From contig MEHQ01004546.1 of assembly GCA_008828725.1 (NCBI GenBank), positions 62,001 through 126,000 of the forward strand: a stretch of 64,000 nucleotides of DNA. The letters run 5' to 3'. Origin of the DNA: Saccharina japonica. Lineage: Eukaryota; Sar; Phaeophyceae; Laminariales; Laminariaceae. The translations under genes were made by a program, and so were the position numbers. Below the pieces are notes generated by a model. It was not told the origin of the DNA and searched no databases. It worked only from the letters and a program-made list of their open reading frames with translations. Within the stretch, counting starts at the first letter, position 1. Each line of letters starts with the position of its first letter. Positions 1-13,600 of this stretch are shown piece after piece.

Positions 1-603
1 AGCGGCGAGCACAGCTAGCAGCATGCCAGCTTAGCAATCAGTAAGAACTGGATGGCTCCCAGCTACCAGAGTCCGTACCTCATCCTTCTGAGCCACGACG
101 ACTTCCGGTCTGCACCTCGTTACTGAGTCCTACGATGAACACCACCACCACACATGCTCGACAGTACAAATACTCACTACGACTGGTAGAGCTAAGATAA
201 CGTACACTTCCTCAATGAGATACGGCATTCGCTGAACCTTAGCACGTGACAGTATCTTAGGCTACTCACACAATACAGCAACCACCACATAACGGCAGCT
301 GCACAGCGCAGAGCAACGACGGAGCAACGACCAAGGATAGAGCACACAAATAGCCTACATAGACCTCAAGACGTCGAATCTCGTACCCTTGAGCAATCTA
401 GGCGTAGATCAACTGCGAAGCCACACAACTACACGCACACTGACGACAACATCTCTCTGTTGCACATCCGAGTGAACGAGACACAACCCTAATGTGTGCT
501 GTCAGTATATTTCATAGAAATTTTTTCTCGACTCAGATCTCAGACCGAGAATCCGAAAACTCGAAAACAACATTTTTTTCATTCTAATTTCGTATAAAAA
601 ATG
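1..603. other. non-coding stretch, nothing recognised
   Basis: No convincing exon, RNA gene or long repeat was recognised here. The composition is CA-rich and stops are frequent in all frames. The open stretches overlapping its right edge belong to the repeat that follows. Confidence 0.5.
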
Positions 604-1111
604 TAATTTTCGATCAACATGAAATTTGGTGAAGACAATGCTGAGGACACAAGGAGAAGATCGATGAAAGTCTCGTTGCCCAATTCTCCATCCATCAAGA
701 GATATGACCAAAACTCGATTCCATATATAAGTCAAGTAATTACGGAAAAATGGTATTTCCGCCATGCCCCGACCAATTTTGAGAGTTTTACTCTGACATT
801 TTAACCACGTCTTTGAACCGTACGTGCAAAAATACCCGCCGCCTGCCCTCTTTGATTTTTTTTTTTCCGAGTATTTTTTATCGCTTTTGCATTTTTTTCG
901 ATTTTTGGATTGTCGTATCTCTCTCGAGGAAAAAAAAAAAAAAAAGGGCAGGCGGCAAGTGTATTGGTTAGTACATGATCTACACTGTCTGTGTCCAAAT
1001 TCCAGGTCCAAATTCGTTAAATTGGTCGGGGCATGGCCAATCTGCTTTAAAAACATTATTTTGGCTGGCCCAGCTCGTACCTCCCCAGTTCCCAGCGACA
1101 GCTAAACTGTA
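604..1111. repeat. 507-bp duplicated block, copy 1
   Basis: This block recurs at 2577-3083 with a constant offset of 1973 bp and no difference that I could see. It contains internal inverted repeats: GCCATGCCCCGACCAATTT near 757 pairs with its reverse complement near 1016, and GCCGCCTGCCC near 840 pairs with GGGCAGGCGGC near 945, next to an A-tract. It looks like a non-autonomous foldback element. Open frames inside it (up to 184 codons on the minus strand) run through homopolymers and are unlikely to be coding. Confidence 0.85.
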
Positions 1112-2576
1112 TTTACCACAGGTGGTACTGGTACCCAAAGATGTCGGGAGACATGTCAATGTCAAGCTGTCTGTCTGTCAAGGCTGTCTGTCAAGGCAAA
1201 TCCAGCTGTCTAGACATATGTCCCCTACCCCCCTGGCAGAAAAAGCCTCCTAATATGTGCGGAAACCCCTAATTTTTATTTTTATTGTGCGGCTATTTTA
1301 CTTGTTTGATATGAGCTAATTTAAAATCATCGATATTCTGCAGTTCATTTCCAATATTTTCTGTAGATCGGACTCGGAAATATAGCAAAATGCCGAAAAA
1401 AAAAACAAAATACCGGAAAACACATTAATTTATACATTATTGTCAAGCGTTTTTGAAAAAGCGGGGATTTTTCATAGCGCCCCCTGCTTTTTGCTGTCAA
1501 GGCTGTCTGTCAAGGCATTTGCCTTGACGCTGTCTGTCAAGGGGTGAAAGTGCTGTCTCCTGACATCTATGCTGGTACCAGGTATGTGGTAGTGTGCGGA
1601 ATAGTGACGGTTACCGCTATAGTGCCGGTATTGTTGGCTGGGGCATACCGACACTAAATATAGGGAAGCGGCCAAAAAAAGGTGTACCTGGTCCGTTTGC
1701 GGCCAAAAACAGGTAAATACTTAAAATCAAGTAAAAAACGCACTCAACGTGCCCTGCCATTGGTCCAAAAGTCGTTGTACCTGTTTTTGCCTCTTGAAAG
1801 CCCAGGTATACCTGATTTTGTCTACTTTGCTTGACTTTCACCTTTTTTTTGTCGTTTTTAAGCCCTTCATAGTTGCACCCTATACCCCCTATACAAATGC
1901 CGACGTACGCGGAGACCCCCTCCTCCCTTCGCACCTCGCACCACACGCCACTCGAGCGACACACATCTGCCTGCACACCTCCGACGAAATAATACGACAT
2001 AGAAGGCTCCCCTTCGGGATTGTGGTTGACTTGGAATACCGGGGGTGTCGTTAGCTGAGAAGGGATAATACAGCAGTAGGCGTTCGTTCCTCGTACTATT
2101 AATAGCAGCTACTCGTACGTAGCCACCGGGCGAGCACGAAGAACATGGAAAAAAACTCTACTTTGCGTTGCAAGGAACGGCAGGTTCGTGGGGTGCGCTT
2201 TAAACTTGATTTTAGTATGCACCTGTTTTTGGCCCCGAACGGACCAGGTGTACCTGTTTTTGGCCGCTGCCCCTAAATATACCTTACATGAGGCAAGGGT
2301 GCACAAAAAAAAAAGAAAACGACACCACACACCTAGGAAGGTCAGAATGAAAAACAAACCGGATCGCTGTGATCACAGGACGAAATGAGCAAAAAACATT
2401 TTTTTTTCGTTTTTTGTTCCCTTTTTTTACTTGGTTTTAGAGACCCCCCCTATTTTTTTTTCGCTGGTGGGGGGGGGGGCGGGGGCGGGGGGTAATTAAA
2501 AAAAGAACTTGAATTATTGTTTTCTGGGATCACAACGGTCCGGTTTCTTCCCTCCAATATAGGGGGGGGGGTGTGT
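1112..2576. other. non-coding spacer with short repeats
   Basis: This stretch holds repeated GCTGTCTGTCAAGGC words (about 1166-1200 and 1496-1545, the latter folding back on itself). It also holds a hairpin-prone block at 1581-1650 shared with 7943-8107, and two TACCTGTTTTTGGCC-containing segments (about 1683-1810 and 2210-2275). A G-rich low-complexity run and an N at 2577 precede the second 507-bp copy. No gene was seen. Confidence 0.5.
1581..1650. repeat. TAGTGCCGGT repeat, copy 1
   Basis: The block carries GGTAGTGTGCGGA, TATAGTGCCGGTATTGTTGG and related words. They recur in inverted and direct form at 7943-8107, so this is a short dispersed repeat able to fold back. Confidence 0.6.
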
Positions 2577-3083
2577 NAATTTTCGATCAACATGAAATTT
2601 GGTGAAGACAATGCTGAGGACACAAGGAGAAGATCGATGAAAGTCTCGTTGCCCAATTCTCCATCCATCAAGAGATATGACCAAAACTCGATTCCATATA
2701 TAAGTCAAGTAATTACGGAAAAATGGTATTTCCGCCATGCCCCGACCAATTTTGAGAGTTTTACTCTGACATTTTAACCACGTCTTTGAACCGTACGTGC
2801 AAAAATACCCGCCGCCTGCCCTCTTTGATTTTTTTTTTTCCGAGTATTTTTTATCGCTTTTGCATTTTTTTCGATTTTTGGATTGTCGTATCTCTCTCGA
2901 GGAAAAAAAAAAAAAAAAGGGCAGGCGGCAAGTGTATTGGTTAGTACATGATCTACACTGTCTGTGTCCAAATTCCAGGTCCAAATTCGTTAAATTGGTC
3001 GGGGCATGGCCAATCTGCTTTAAAAACATTATTTTGGCTGGCCCAGCTCGTACCTCCCCAGTTCCCAGCGACAGCTAAACTGT
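2577..3083. repeat. 507-bp duplicated block, copy 2
   Basis: This copy shows no difference from 604-1111 by eye, including the long A and T tracts. It starts directly after the only N in the window, so an assembly join is a serious alternative to a very recent duplication. Confidence 0.85.
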
Positions 3084-3349
3084 ATTTGGGGTGTCGATAA
3101 CTTTTTTTTTTGTGCACCCTTGCATGAGGACATATAAAATCCGTAAGTACGCGCGATCGAAGTATTTCACTCAGCTACGATACCTGGTAGCAAAGATGAG
3201 CTTCGACGAAATCCTGGAGCTGTCGTTTTTTTTTTAATTTTTTTAATATATAGGGACCACTACGTACTAGGTGATAGCACTACGTCCTGTACACGGGTAC
3301 GAGTACAGCTATACAGCACACCGACAGGGCACAGGGTAAAACAGGGTCA

Positions 3350-3870
3350 CTGCTGCTGTCGTCTATTAATAGTCGCGCAGAATGTGGTTCTTCTCGTTTC
3401 GGTATCCACCTGTACGTCGTAGTATGTCTTGTGTTCGCTGTTTGCCCCATGGTATGAGCACAACAGGCTCGATATCGTCCAGATTATCCCAGCACCCGCC
3501 CCGATAACGGGTACCCGGGTACCCGGCACTCAAACTGGGAATTACCCGCGGTTAACCACGGGCAGGAGCTCCGGAAATGCGGAAATTTCTACCGGGTACC
3601 CAAGCACACGGGGCCAATTTCAAATCTCCGCCCTGTCGACTACAAGTGGTGAATGCGTGAAAACGTGAAAACGAAAGCTCAGCCCGGCACTCCCTCCCTA
3701 TTATGCATTTCTCTACATATCTCCCTGCACCCGAACGTACCTCAATCACCTGCAGGGGGGCGCTGCGCCTTGCCTGCAGCCAATCTCGCCATGCACCCTG
3801 CAGCAGCATCCTTGAGAGTGTTATTCGTTGCTTGCACGAACATGCCCTCGCGTGACATTTGGGGCCTTAA
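3350..3870 (+). repeat. dispersed repeat R2, copy 1
   Basis: This copy is homologous in direct orientation to 63525-64000. Shared blocks include CTATTAATAGTC, CTCGATATCGT, GGGTACCCGGGTACCCGGCA, GCTCAGCCCGGCACTCCCTC, CCTCAATCACCTGCAG and CCCTGCAGCAGCATCC. Divergence is clear, with many substitutions and small indels, so this is an old dispersed repeat. The far copy is cut by the window end. Confidence 0.8.
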
Positions 3871-4527
3871 ACTTTGTGGTACAGCAGCGAGCAGCAGCAG
3901 TACACACTGCAGTTGATGTCAAGGCAAAGCAATGACAGCAAGAGCAAGAGTAAGGGACTGCACGCCCTTCAGCGGCGGATCCAGCGGCATCGCAATTGAA
4001 GCACGACGAAGAATAACCGCCAGTGACGTGAAGGATGCACTGCTGTCGTCTACCTCCAAGGCTGAAGAGAAGCTCCCTCTCCTCCTCCTTCCCCCCTCTG
4101 CTCTCCTTCTTCTGCTTCGTGTTGGATCATGTTTGGTTTGTTGGTTTGGCACGGGTCTCCACAGCAAAAAACGGGATGTTCCGAATTACCATCCGGGGAT
4201 AAAAACTCGGAAAAAAAACGTGAAACCGTCTAATCCGACGAACCAACGCATCGTGCGCCGTCGTACGAGTCGTAGCTGTTTCGGTCTTGCACGAGCCTTT
4301 CTGCGGAATGCTTTCTAAACAGGCAACAAACAGTCTGCCCGGTACCGGGCCTACTTGGTGCCCCGGGAAAAGCGAACGGGCTCGTACCGGTAGTCGGGGG
4401 GCGCCTGCCTCGTGTGGGCCACCCTGTGCGCACGAGGGTGGTCCGTCGTCCACCTGCTTTCAATGCCCGTATCTTAGTTTTGGCTTCTGATTCCTGCTGA
4501 TGATACTGGTGTGCGGCTGGAGCAATA
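3871..4527. other. putative 5' flank of the PA14 gene
   Basis: No exon was recognised. The region lies directly upstream of the first proposed coding exon. Its open stretches are short and overlap on both strands. It could contain the promoter and 5' UTR, but no motif is clear enough to name. Confidence 0.35.
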
Positions 4528-4686
4528 ATGGACTTCAAGGGGTGCATCGTGATGCTCATCGCCGCCACCTCCAGCGTGCTCTTCCAGCTGGGAGAGTACA
4601 TTGGCCATGACCTGGTCGCATATGGGGTCGTTCACGTCGGCGTTCAATGCGTCGGGTTTGTCGGGTCTCGCGTGGTACTGCCCATG
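4528..4686 (+). CDS. PA14 gene exon 1, signal-peptide candidate
   Basis: The ATG at 4528 follows an in-frame TGA at 4501. The 53 codons start MDFKGCIVMLIAATSSVLFQ, hydrophobic enough for a signal peptide or anchor. The exon ends at ATG|GTGAGT in phase 0, which matches the phase-0 acceptor of the next exon. No homology supports it, so it rests on phase and position. Confidence 0.45.
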
Positions 4687-7600
4687 GTGAGTGCCGTTGT
4701 TGTTGCTGTTTCGGCTCGCTGCGTGCCTCAACCGGATGATTTGGCCCCGAGTATCATCTGAAGAAGAGCTGCCGTGGAGGTCAACAATGCAGGAAATTTA
4801 CCGGTTGCTCTGTTCGAGTACGTAGATGAGTGGAGTAGGCGGTGAGCTAGTGTGACGGCTCGTAATAATGCAGGCATTTGGAGGCATCCCTCGGCGTCGC
4901 TCGCTGAAAAACATCAGCCGCTGATGCTTCGTAAAAACTAAAAGCGTCCCTTTTCGCCAATAACTCGCCCGGCATACTGTACCTGGTACGTTTTATACAG
5001 CACGGCAGTATTACGGGGGGGGCATACAGCAGCAGCAGCAGCATCAGTAGCAGCAGCAGCAGCAAGTAGCAGTAATCAGAGCCCACGATAGACAACATAA
5101 CCAGGCACCCCCCCACGTGTACACACCATATTTTGGTCCCGATTACTGCTCGTACTGCAGTATGCCCCCCCATACTACTGTACGTACGAGTACAGTAGCT
5201 TGAAATGAAACGCATCGCCTTCCAGCTTCCCCCGCCGAAATCAAAAGTCCCGTCGTATACTCGTACTCGTATCGTATCATGCAGAAGTCCATCTCTCGGA
5301 TATTTTTCAACTTGAGCCTTGGGTCATTGAGATGACTTGACCAACAGCTAAACAATCCGTTGTTTTCTTTGTCCCGTGCTTGACGCCATGGCAGCTACCT
5401 AGCAGCAGCGGCGGGGGTACTGACGTCTGGGACTTCCTGCGCCTCCCTACCGCGGAATCGGGTGAGGCATCCTGTAGGGAGACGAATGCTTCTGCTTTTC
5501 CTGTGTGATCCGGTCGCTTGTGATATCGTTGGGAATTGTACAGCAGAGTCGCCAACCGTTCCGTCGAGCAGATATGAATCCGCGGCGACTCCCACGAACG
5601 ATGATCGTTCCATTGTTGTGGGGTCCTATCCTGCCCGAGACCCTGAGGCTGCTTGCATAGCAAAATCTCTGCAGCTAATTACGGAGGCTCCTATTATAGC
5701 ATGTGCTGTGCGTATACATACGAGTAGGCCCACGGAGCCATCGGTGTGTGTATATAGCGAGGTTGGCGACATGAACCCCGGATCTCAACGATGCTGCGTT
5801 TTCGCTCTTCTGAATAAACTTGGGGAAGATAATGACGCTTGCCCCCCCATGTTCGCCTTGAGTTATTTATGAAAGGAGCATAAGTTTGTACCCGCACCTG
5901 GTACACATATATGCGCGTCTCGTACGGCGAGCACAATTGCGTGGATCCCGGTTATGGTCCGTTCACACAACCTGGTTCAATGTGGGTTTCCAAACGATGC
6001 TACAGTTGCATTGTTGGGGACACAACGGGAAACGATATTACATAGCCCCCGATTTGTGTGGGCCTACCAATTCGGGGCCTCCAGTACAGGACAGGACACC
6101 TAGTGAGAAACAGGAAATCTGGTCCAGGCTGGCTTTCTTATTTGAGAGAGGGTGGTTTCTACACTAATTTCAGTATAACGACTCCCGAATTTATTATGTT
6201 CCTCTCAATATCAGCCTGCCAGCTTGTCTCTTGTCAGGTGTCCTGTACTGTAGGTGTACAGTACGTACGTACGTATTCGTAACATCCGGCATGCAGTACT
6301 TGACATCCTGCTTGTAGGCAAACTGTTCCCAATGGTCGCCTAGAGTATGGCCGCCTGTTGTGGTGCTTTGTTTCAGTCCGTCAATGTCAGGTATCTCCCA
6401 GTCTATACACTTTTACGGGGTGGGCTAATGTAGTAAATAGGACCTACGGTAAATACTAAAACCTATATGTTTCCCTATTTTTACTAACAACATTAGGTTA
6501 TATTTACTATGGTCCCCCGTAACAACACAAACGCTTACCTGTGGCGAGATCTCCTTAAAAAGCGAACGTTGGCTGGAGTTTGTGAGCCTACTACTGTATG
6601 TAGATGCAGACAGTTTGAGTCCATACGCAACACTCCCAGGAGTTCGAACCTGAGTTGTTTTAGAGGGTATGCTCACGACAGCTAGTTGTGCGTTGCCCAT
6701 CAGTTTAATGGATGCCTATACTCGTACCTCTGCCAATTCCCTGTCGTCTTCTCACGCTGGATCGGTGTCGCGCGATAGAACCCAATGCTGCATTCAGTGA
6801 TTACTGCTGTACATCAGAACGATTGTGTTCAGTGTCATCCGACCCTTCGGGCGGTATCATGGTCGTTCACGCTGTCGTCGTTTTAGGCGTATGTTAGCGG
6901 ACGGCAGTGCAATAGTGAATAGTTGGTGTCCCACGTTCACCGCTCCTTCCTATTGTTTCACTATCACTACCTGTATTTCTTCGTGTATACACACAAAAAA
7001 GGAGCTTTCTGGTTGTTGGGGAATGCTTGCACTACAGTATAGGAGTATTGGACGACTGTACCAAGCGTTGGTCAACCCGACCCCCCACCCCCTTCCCGCA
7101 CTTCTGACCTTCTATCGTGCGTTTCTTCTTTGCAGACGTCGATACTACCGACCCTGCTAGCACTCGGGATGGGAGCACGTTTTGGCCCTCAACGACCACC
7201 ACCATCACCACCAAAGTCGCTCAAAGCGCCTTTGTGCGGAAGGGCGCCCGGTCTGGCGCACGGATCGCCCAGGTCAGCAGTGATTGCCCAATTGGCAACT
7301 CGTATGCTGAATAGTATTTGTAGATACCGGTTGCTGTTCTGTTTAACGAACCACGCCGTTTACTTTACAAGCTTTGAACTATCCCGAGTTTGTGCTGTTT
7401 CTCGTACCCTAGGTACAGGAAAATGATCCCGACCTATCCCTTGCGCGCCAGCGGTGTTACTCGCTCTCATGCGGCACAGCAGTATTCCGGTCGGCTTTTC
7501 TTTGCTGGATTTACCCCCTGGCAGTGTGCAGAACTGGAACCGTTACCGCTTCTTTTTATTCTGGAGCATAATCTGATTCGCTTCTATCATACGTCGAAGA

Positions 7601-10600
7601 AATTGTTGCTGTATATACTTCGTATGATCCCATGGTATTCGATGAAGCGTTGCGTGTTATGTGAGTATCTACTGTAACCTTTACAGTAGCTCTTTTCAGA
7701 AAGTACCATGAGCAAACCCAATCCTGATTTGATATGTGGCCACTACGCTCCCGTTTCGAACAGGTGTTGCCCCCGAGCGCCATCGGGCGGGACATTCCAG
7801 TGTCAAGCAGGCGGAGCAGGACAGCGGCCAGTCCATCAAAGACCACCGCGTCCGGGGTTGGCTTGCACAGCGGTACCGCCGACGTCGATGGCCTGCTGGA
7901 TGTAAGATTTGGCGTGCTCTCGTAGAGCATCGATAAATGCACAGTAGTGCCGGTCCCTGTATAGTGCCGGTATGATATGCGCCAGCCAACAATACCGGCA
8001 CTATAGCGGCAACCGGCACTACTCCGCACACTACCACACTGGTGAATCTCATCTGTGGCAAGCGATTCCACAGGCACGATAGCCTGCAACCGGCACTACT
8101 TGACCGGCACCTCTGCTGTATAAATGTTTCGGTTGTCCGTGGTGGACTCGCAATGCCCAGTATCACGCGCTTGTTCATTTAGACTGGACAGTCGTGGTTG
8201 CGGCGGTACCGAACATACAGGGAAACATCCTTCCTTGGAACACCAGGGCCGAGAACGGACCAACTTGAAATATCTGAGCAAAACCGGGGCGGCATTCTGT
8301 ACCAGGCGGATCGTAAATATATACTAAGTATAGGACTTTTTGTACGCCGCACAACGGCCCAATCTCCCTTAAATCTGCGATCAGGCTAGAAAATACCTGG
8401 CATGCAAATAAAATGTAGGCCAGAGACGAAAGCGACACCGCTCAGCGAATAAGCGCACCAAGTGATACTGCGAATACCGTGTTCAGCGAAGAAAGATTCA
8501 ACAGACATGCGTTGTTCGTTCGGGTGCGGCGAGCACCGCCGCTTTCTGCACGCCGGTGTCAGCTCATTGCCATCCGCCAAAAGGAGTTGGCATCCACCAA
8601 AATTAGTTGCCATGCACCAAAGGAGTACAAAAAACCACTTCACCTTCCCTTCATCGCCCGACGCTGTCGGGAAAATCCCACCAATTGCATCGCAGGGCCG
8701 GGAGAATACGTTCCTGATACACCCTCGTATGGACAACGGGGAGCCCGAGACAGAGGGTGAGCTCGTGAAATTGTTTCGGCATGTCTTTTATTTTTCTTCC
8801 TTTTTTTTCCATCCCATCTATTGTCTTTGCCCTACTTCATCCAGGTTCGCATAGCGCCCCCCCCCCCCCCCTGCAAGGGTCTATGGTCATACGACTACGG
8901 CCATGCATGGCATGTGTACACCCCTCTCCCCCCCAGACTAGGATTCTTGCTTTGCATTCTTTATCACGAGAAGGCTTCAGCCCTTTCTTCCCTCGTCGAC
9001 TCGTGTCGAAGTGCGCCAGTACGAGCATATAAGCAGATAGACAGCGAGACTCCAATACAATAATTGTGCCTTGCTGAAAATTATTCTCGTATTATTTTGT
9101 ACGCCATGCCCAGGCGGGGACGTCTTCGCGGTTGAAGTGTATAAGGTTGGCATCGACGAGAGCCCCGAGTGGGAGTCGGACGGTGTCGTTTCCTGGAATC
9201 CAGCAAGCGCTCAAGGCAAGGCACCACCACCCTCACTGCAGCGGGACTCGTGCAGCAGGTGAATGCCGTTACTCTATGTATTGCTGCTTACGTAGCCGTT
9301 CGGGTTGCGTTTCGCTATGATACTTTATATACCAGGTATCTACCATAATACAAGATATCAGGTGCATTTTTTTATTGGTCCTTTTTACTTCCATCTAAAC
9401 CGTGGGAGGTTTCAGATATTTTAATAAAAAGGCCCATTGAAAACCAGAACCGAACCAATTCGAAGTTCAAATACGAGTAGTGCGTGTGTAGTGTGTTCCA
9501 ATTCCGTTGCATGATTCACTTTCCTTGTAACGCTAAGCGGCTGTACTGGTATGTTGTCCGCGTAAACCTGACCAAAGGAGCAAGCTATATATACGTACAA
9601 CCAAAACGCGACATCACGTGTGCGGGAGGTAAGACGCGCCCCTTGCTTCGGAAGGGTTCTGCTTGGTGTGCCCACGCCGGGACCGAATCCTCAGTCCGGT
9701 ATTTCCTCGGACTTGTTATTGTAAAGTAATCTGACACAGAAAAGAGGCGAAGCCCGCAGGGCAGATCCCTTTTTCAGAAAAGCCTCCTTGTTGTACTGGG
9801 AGGCAGTGATTGAGTATCACTCGGTGAACGATATCGCAGCTCTACAACAGCACGACAAAGTAGAAAGAGGCTAAGAAAAAACACAGACAATCCCGCCGGC
9901 CCATCGTTGGTAGCGAGGTTGTACCGTCTACAACGACATCAGTTTTGTTAGTGTTTATTTTACCGGGGTACCTTCTCTCTGCGACGAGGTGCCTCGTTGA
10001 TTGCTAGACAATCAACGCGGGAGTAGTAACCCTGGGTGAGCGTCTCCGGCTGATCGCAGCAGGAGGCCTCATTGATCCCAAACTATATACGATTTAACCT
10101 ACGACGCAATGTTACAACAGTATTCTCTCACTCCAAACCACTCGATCGTGTTCGGGGGGCTGAAGCACTATTTTTCGATTTTAACAGCTCAGTCACAATT
10201 CAATGCTAAGTTCCACCTCCACCAAATTCATAATACGAAAAGCACACTATTAATAGAACTTTTTCGGGGAGTACCCAATAGTGCGGCGGTACTAGTGGAA
10301 TCACCAGCCAAGAACGGCTTACGAAGGCTGTCAAAGCCTAAGCTTGTCCAACGAGAAATCGGCAGCACGCCCATATGCATGCCTCATTCGTTTTTCCTGG
10401 GTATGTCATCTTGGTGCAGGGACTTCGCTTGCAATGCCGAAGGTCTTATCGAGGCGAATTTCTACAGTGCTGGGACAAAGGGGCCCGTTCCGGCCACCGA
10501 GGAGAGCCAGCTAGGCGGGTACTATACTGGGTTCTACGAGGCATCTACTACTGGTAGATATAAGGTGAACACAAATACGCGACGACTTTGTGTCTGAAAT

Positions 10601-13600
10601 AATTACAATGCGCGCCGTATCGCCCTATCTGGGTTCTGAAGGTGACGCCGAGCAACCGAAGTGTTTTTGAAGGACGAGGTATCGGTGTTAATTTGATCTT
10701 AAGACTACAGTAGTGACAGCTATTGTGAGAATGCCCACTTTAGGGCTAGCAGGAAGACTCCAACCTCTACAAAATATATACATCGCAGACTAATGCAATT
10801 ATTCGACTTGTGGCCTTAGAAGGTATCTACCGTGCAAGAGCTGTGCTTTATAAATGTTTTGACGCTTAATACTTTGCCTTCGCAGACGTCAGTAACGCAG
10901 CTCCTTCCCGGTGGGCTGGAGGCGAAGTTCTGGGGTAACGGATACATGCTGGGAACACCGATGGTCCGAAGAGTTGACCCCCAGGTGAGATGCCCCTGCC
11001 CCTCGGTTGTAAAACGGTACGCTGTGCAGAATGTGTATGCAATGCGGCGTTTTGTGGTGTTTAGCGTCGCTGTCTGCAGTGCTGCACCCCAGCACAGCCA
11101 AACGTTTTGTAGACCCGAGTCTCCAAACGCTGTGTTTAGCTTTGCATGTCTATTGAAAACTCAAACACGGTAGAAATAGTTGTAGTAGACCCCAGTGACC
11201 AGACGTTGTTCAACTGCTGTGCACCGTAAGCAACCCCCCCCCCCCCACAGGGTGCCGGCCATGCCGCACAAGCTCTAGATCCCGGCTGTTCATTTCGGCG
11301 CGTTGTACCTCTGTGATTTGTTTTCGTTACGTATTGTCGGAGATCGCCCGGTTGCACTGGTGACGACTTCGACACTTCGGTATCCACAGCTGCCTAAAAG
11401 TACACCAGTATGATGTATAGAACGTTTGTTCCGTAGTAGTGAGTCACCCCATGCGTACGTAAGGATACCGGGTAAAATGTACAACCCCTTGACCAGCAGT
11501 GGGCCCTCTCTCCCGGCATGCTGAATATTGTTTTGATTTTTAATTTTCGCTCGCGTCTGTCGAAAGCTTGTCATAATTGCGAGATCGCAGTCGAGGAACT
11601 TGTTGGCCGAGGTCACTCTCTTACAGCTTGCAGTGCAACGCCCACCCCCTGCAGAAGCACAAGCTCACTGGAGCTAATGCTGTAGGCGCTTTTCTCAGTG
11701 AGATCGGTGTTTCCGGCTGGTGATCTGGATAGATCCTTGTCTACTTACTGCATATAATAGAAAGTGAGGCACCTTCCCCTGCTGTCGCCTGGTGTGGACG
11801 AGCCCTTATCTGCTATTGCTGTAGAGTAGAATGCGAGGCGCCCTTTCAACCCCTGGCCCTTGCCCTCTCGTTTGCCTCGCCAGATATCGTTCAACTGGGG
11901 ACTGAATGCTGTCGTCCCGTTCAGTCAATCTTCGGTATCTGCTCGATGGGAGGGGAAGCTTCTTGCCCCTCTGAGTGAGCTCTACACAATGCTGATCAGA
12001 GCGCACGGTGGTATTCGGCTCTTCCTGGACCACCGCCTCGTCATCGACTGCTGGGAAGGTATTTTCTTGTTATATGCTGTGGGTAGGGGTCCTGTGGGGA
12101 CACGCTTGTGTTATATTATACGCTGCTGCTGTAGAAACAGCTTTCACTATATTTGGCAGAGGAGCAAGGGGCAGTGTGGCCTTCAGTGCCGCGCTAGGTA
12201 AGGATTTCATTTTTGAGCCCAACCACGGATACGTTTTTCACTGACGGAAATCCTCAGCCATTGCACCAAGCATTGCAATAACTTTCAAACTATCCAATAT
12301 ATTTGTATCCGATGTATGTACGTGTACCGGCATGTTGTTCAAATATATACCAGGTGGTCGTTAGATATAACTGGCCCGCGGGATTTGTGTGTCGGGCTTA
12401 ACTAACATTTTGTGTTCCAAAATCGGTTGTTGGGTAAGGTGAAGACCTTCTCAGGCGAGGGTCGTCATAATATTTAGGGCTATATATGATGCCCCTATCG
12501 CAGCAGGCGTCTTGTTGCATGCTTTCATGCTGTTGGTGGTCCTTAGGGGGGACTTTTTTCAGTTTCTACTGCTGTAGGATCACCACTTTCTTCGTTATTT
12601 TTGGTGCAGAGGAAGGGAGGGGCAGTGAATAGCCCTCACCGCCTCCAGACTTCGAACACGTAAAACACGCTGGACGTGGCTCACAAGCACCTGTTCATCT
12701 GTACCCGTGTCAGCATGGTGCCTTTATGGTCATTGCACCGAGTATTAAGTGACAAGAAACATATTGTCTTCAAAAACGAAAACTAGTGAAGCATTCCACC
12801 CCTTATCGTCTCCAAAACACAATACTACGATGTTCCTTCCTTCACCCATTTTAACCCTATAGGAAGTATAATTTACGAAGGTGTGCTTTTTTAGATTGAC
12901 GTATCATGTTGACGTCGCTCATCATTTTCATGAGGCATACGAGTAGAGGCCAGAAACACGCCTGCCTGGTACGCCTCATTCAGTGAAGGTCACATATCAC
13001 TTGGAGGTTAAGAACAGGCGTCATTCTGGCCTTAAACGACCGGCCTTCCAAGGCAGCAAGACGACACCAGATTCAAGCAGCACCGCATGTCTCCGTGCAG
13101 CCCTACTGTGGCATTGTGGTTGTGCCGTGGTTCCACCATGGAGGCGCTAGCCATACAAAGCAACGTAAACATACTCTCAGGGCGTGTCTTAACTCCATTC
13201 GATAGCTTGGAATGGCTGGAACGGAACGAGACTATTCGCGTTCGTTTGTTCCATTCCATGCTGTTTTTGCGGTTTGTGTCCGATCGATTTTTTAGGCACC
13301 CGATCCTGGAACAGGCCGCAACAGAAAGTAACCCATGAAATTTGCCTCGGGACTGTGCAGCTGGACTCTAGGACAGGGGTGCCGTCACGTAGGCAGCGAG
13401 TGCTCCTGGTACAGAGGATATCTTCACACGCAAATAGAGCGCCTGACATGCCTCAGACCAAGCAGTGCTAGCCGTCCAAGTGGCACCCTCGGGACAAATC
13501 TAGACGTTATGATATCGCCGTCGCGGCTCGACGAGGTATCCTGGTGCTTCTGTGAACATCGGTCCAGCGTTGTTGCTAGATATCTATCGCCGCAGTCTCG

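Noticed and set aside
502-1056. 184-codon minus-strand frame, repeated at 2514-3029
   Set aside because: It lies inside the duplicated foldback block, crosses long homopolymers, and has no start context or homologous motif.
13060-13130. Resemblance to exon 11 (GATTCAAGCAGCACCGC)
   Set aside because: Similarity lasts only about 20 bp, too short to call a duplicated exon.
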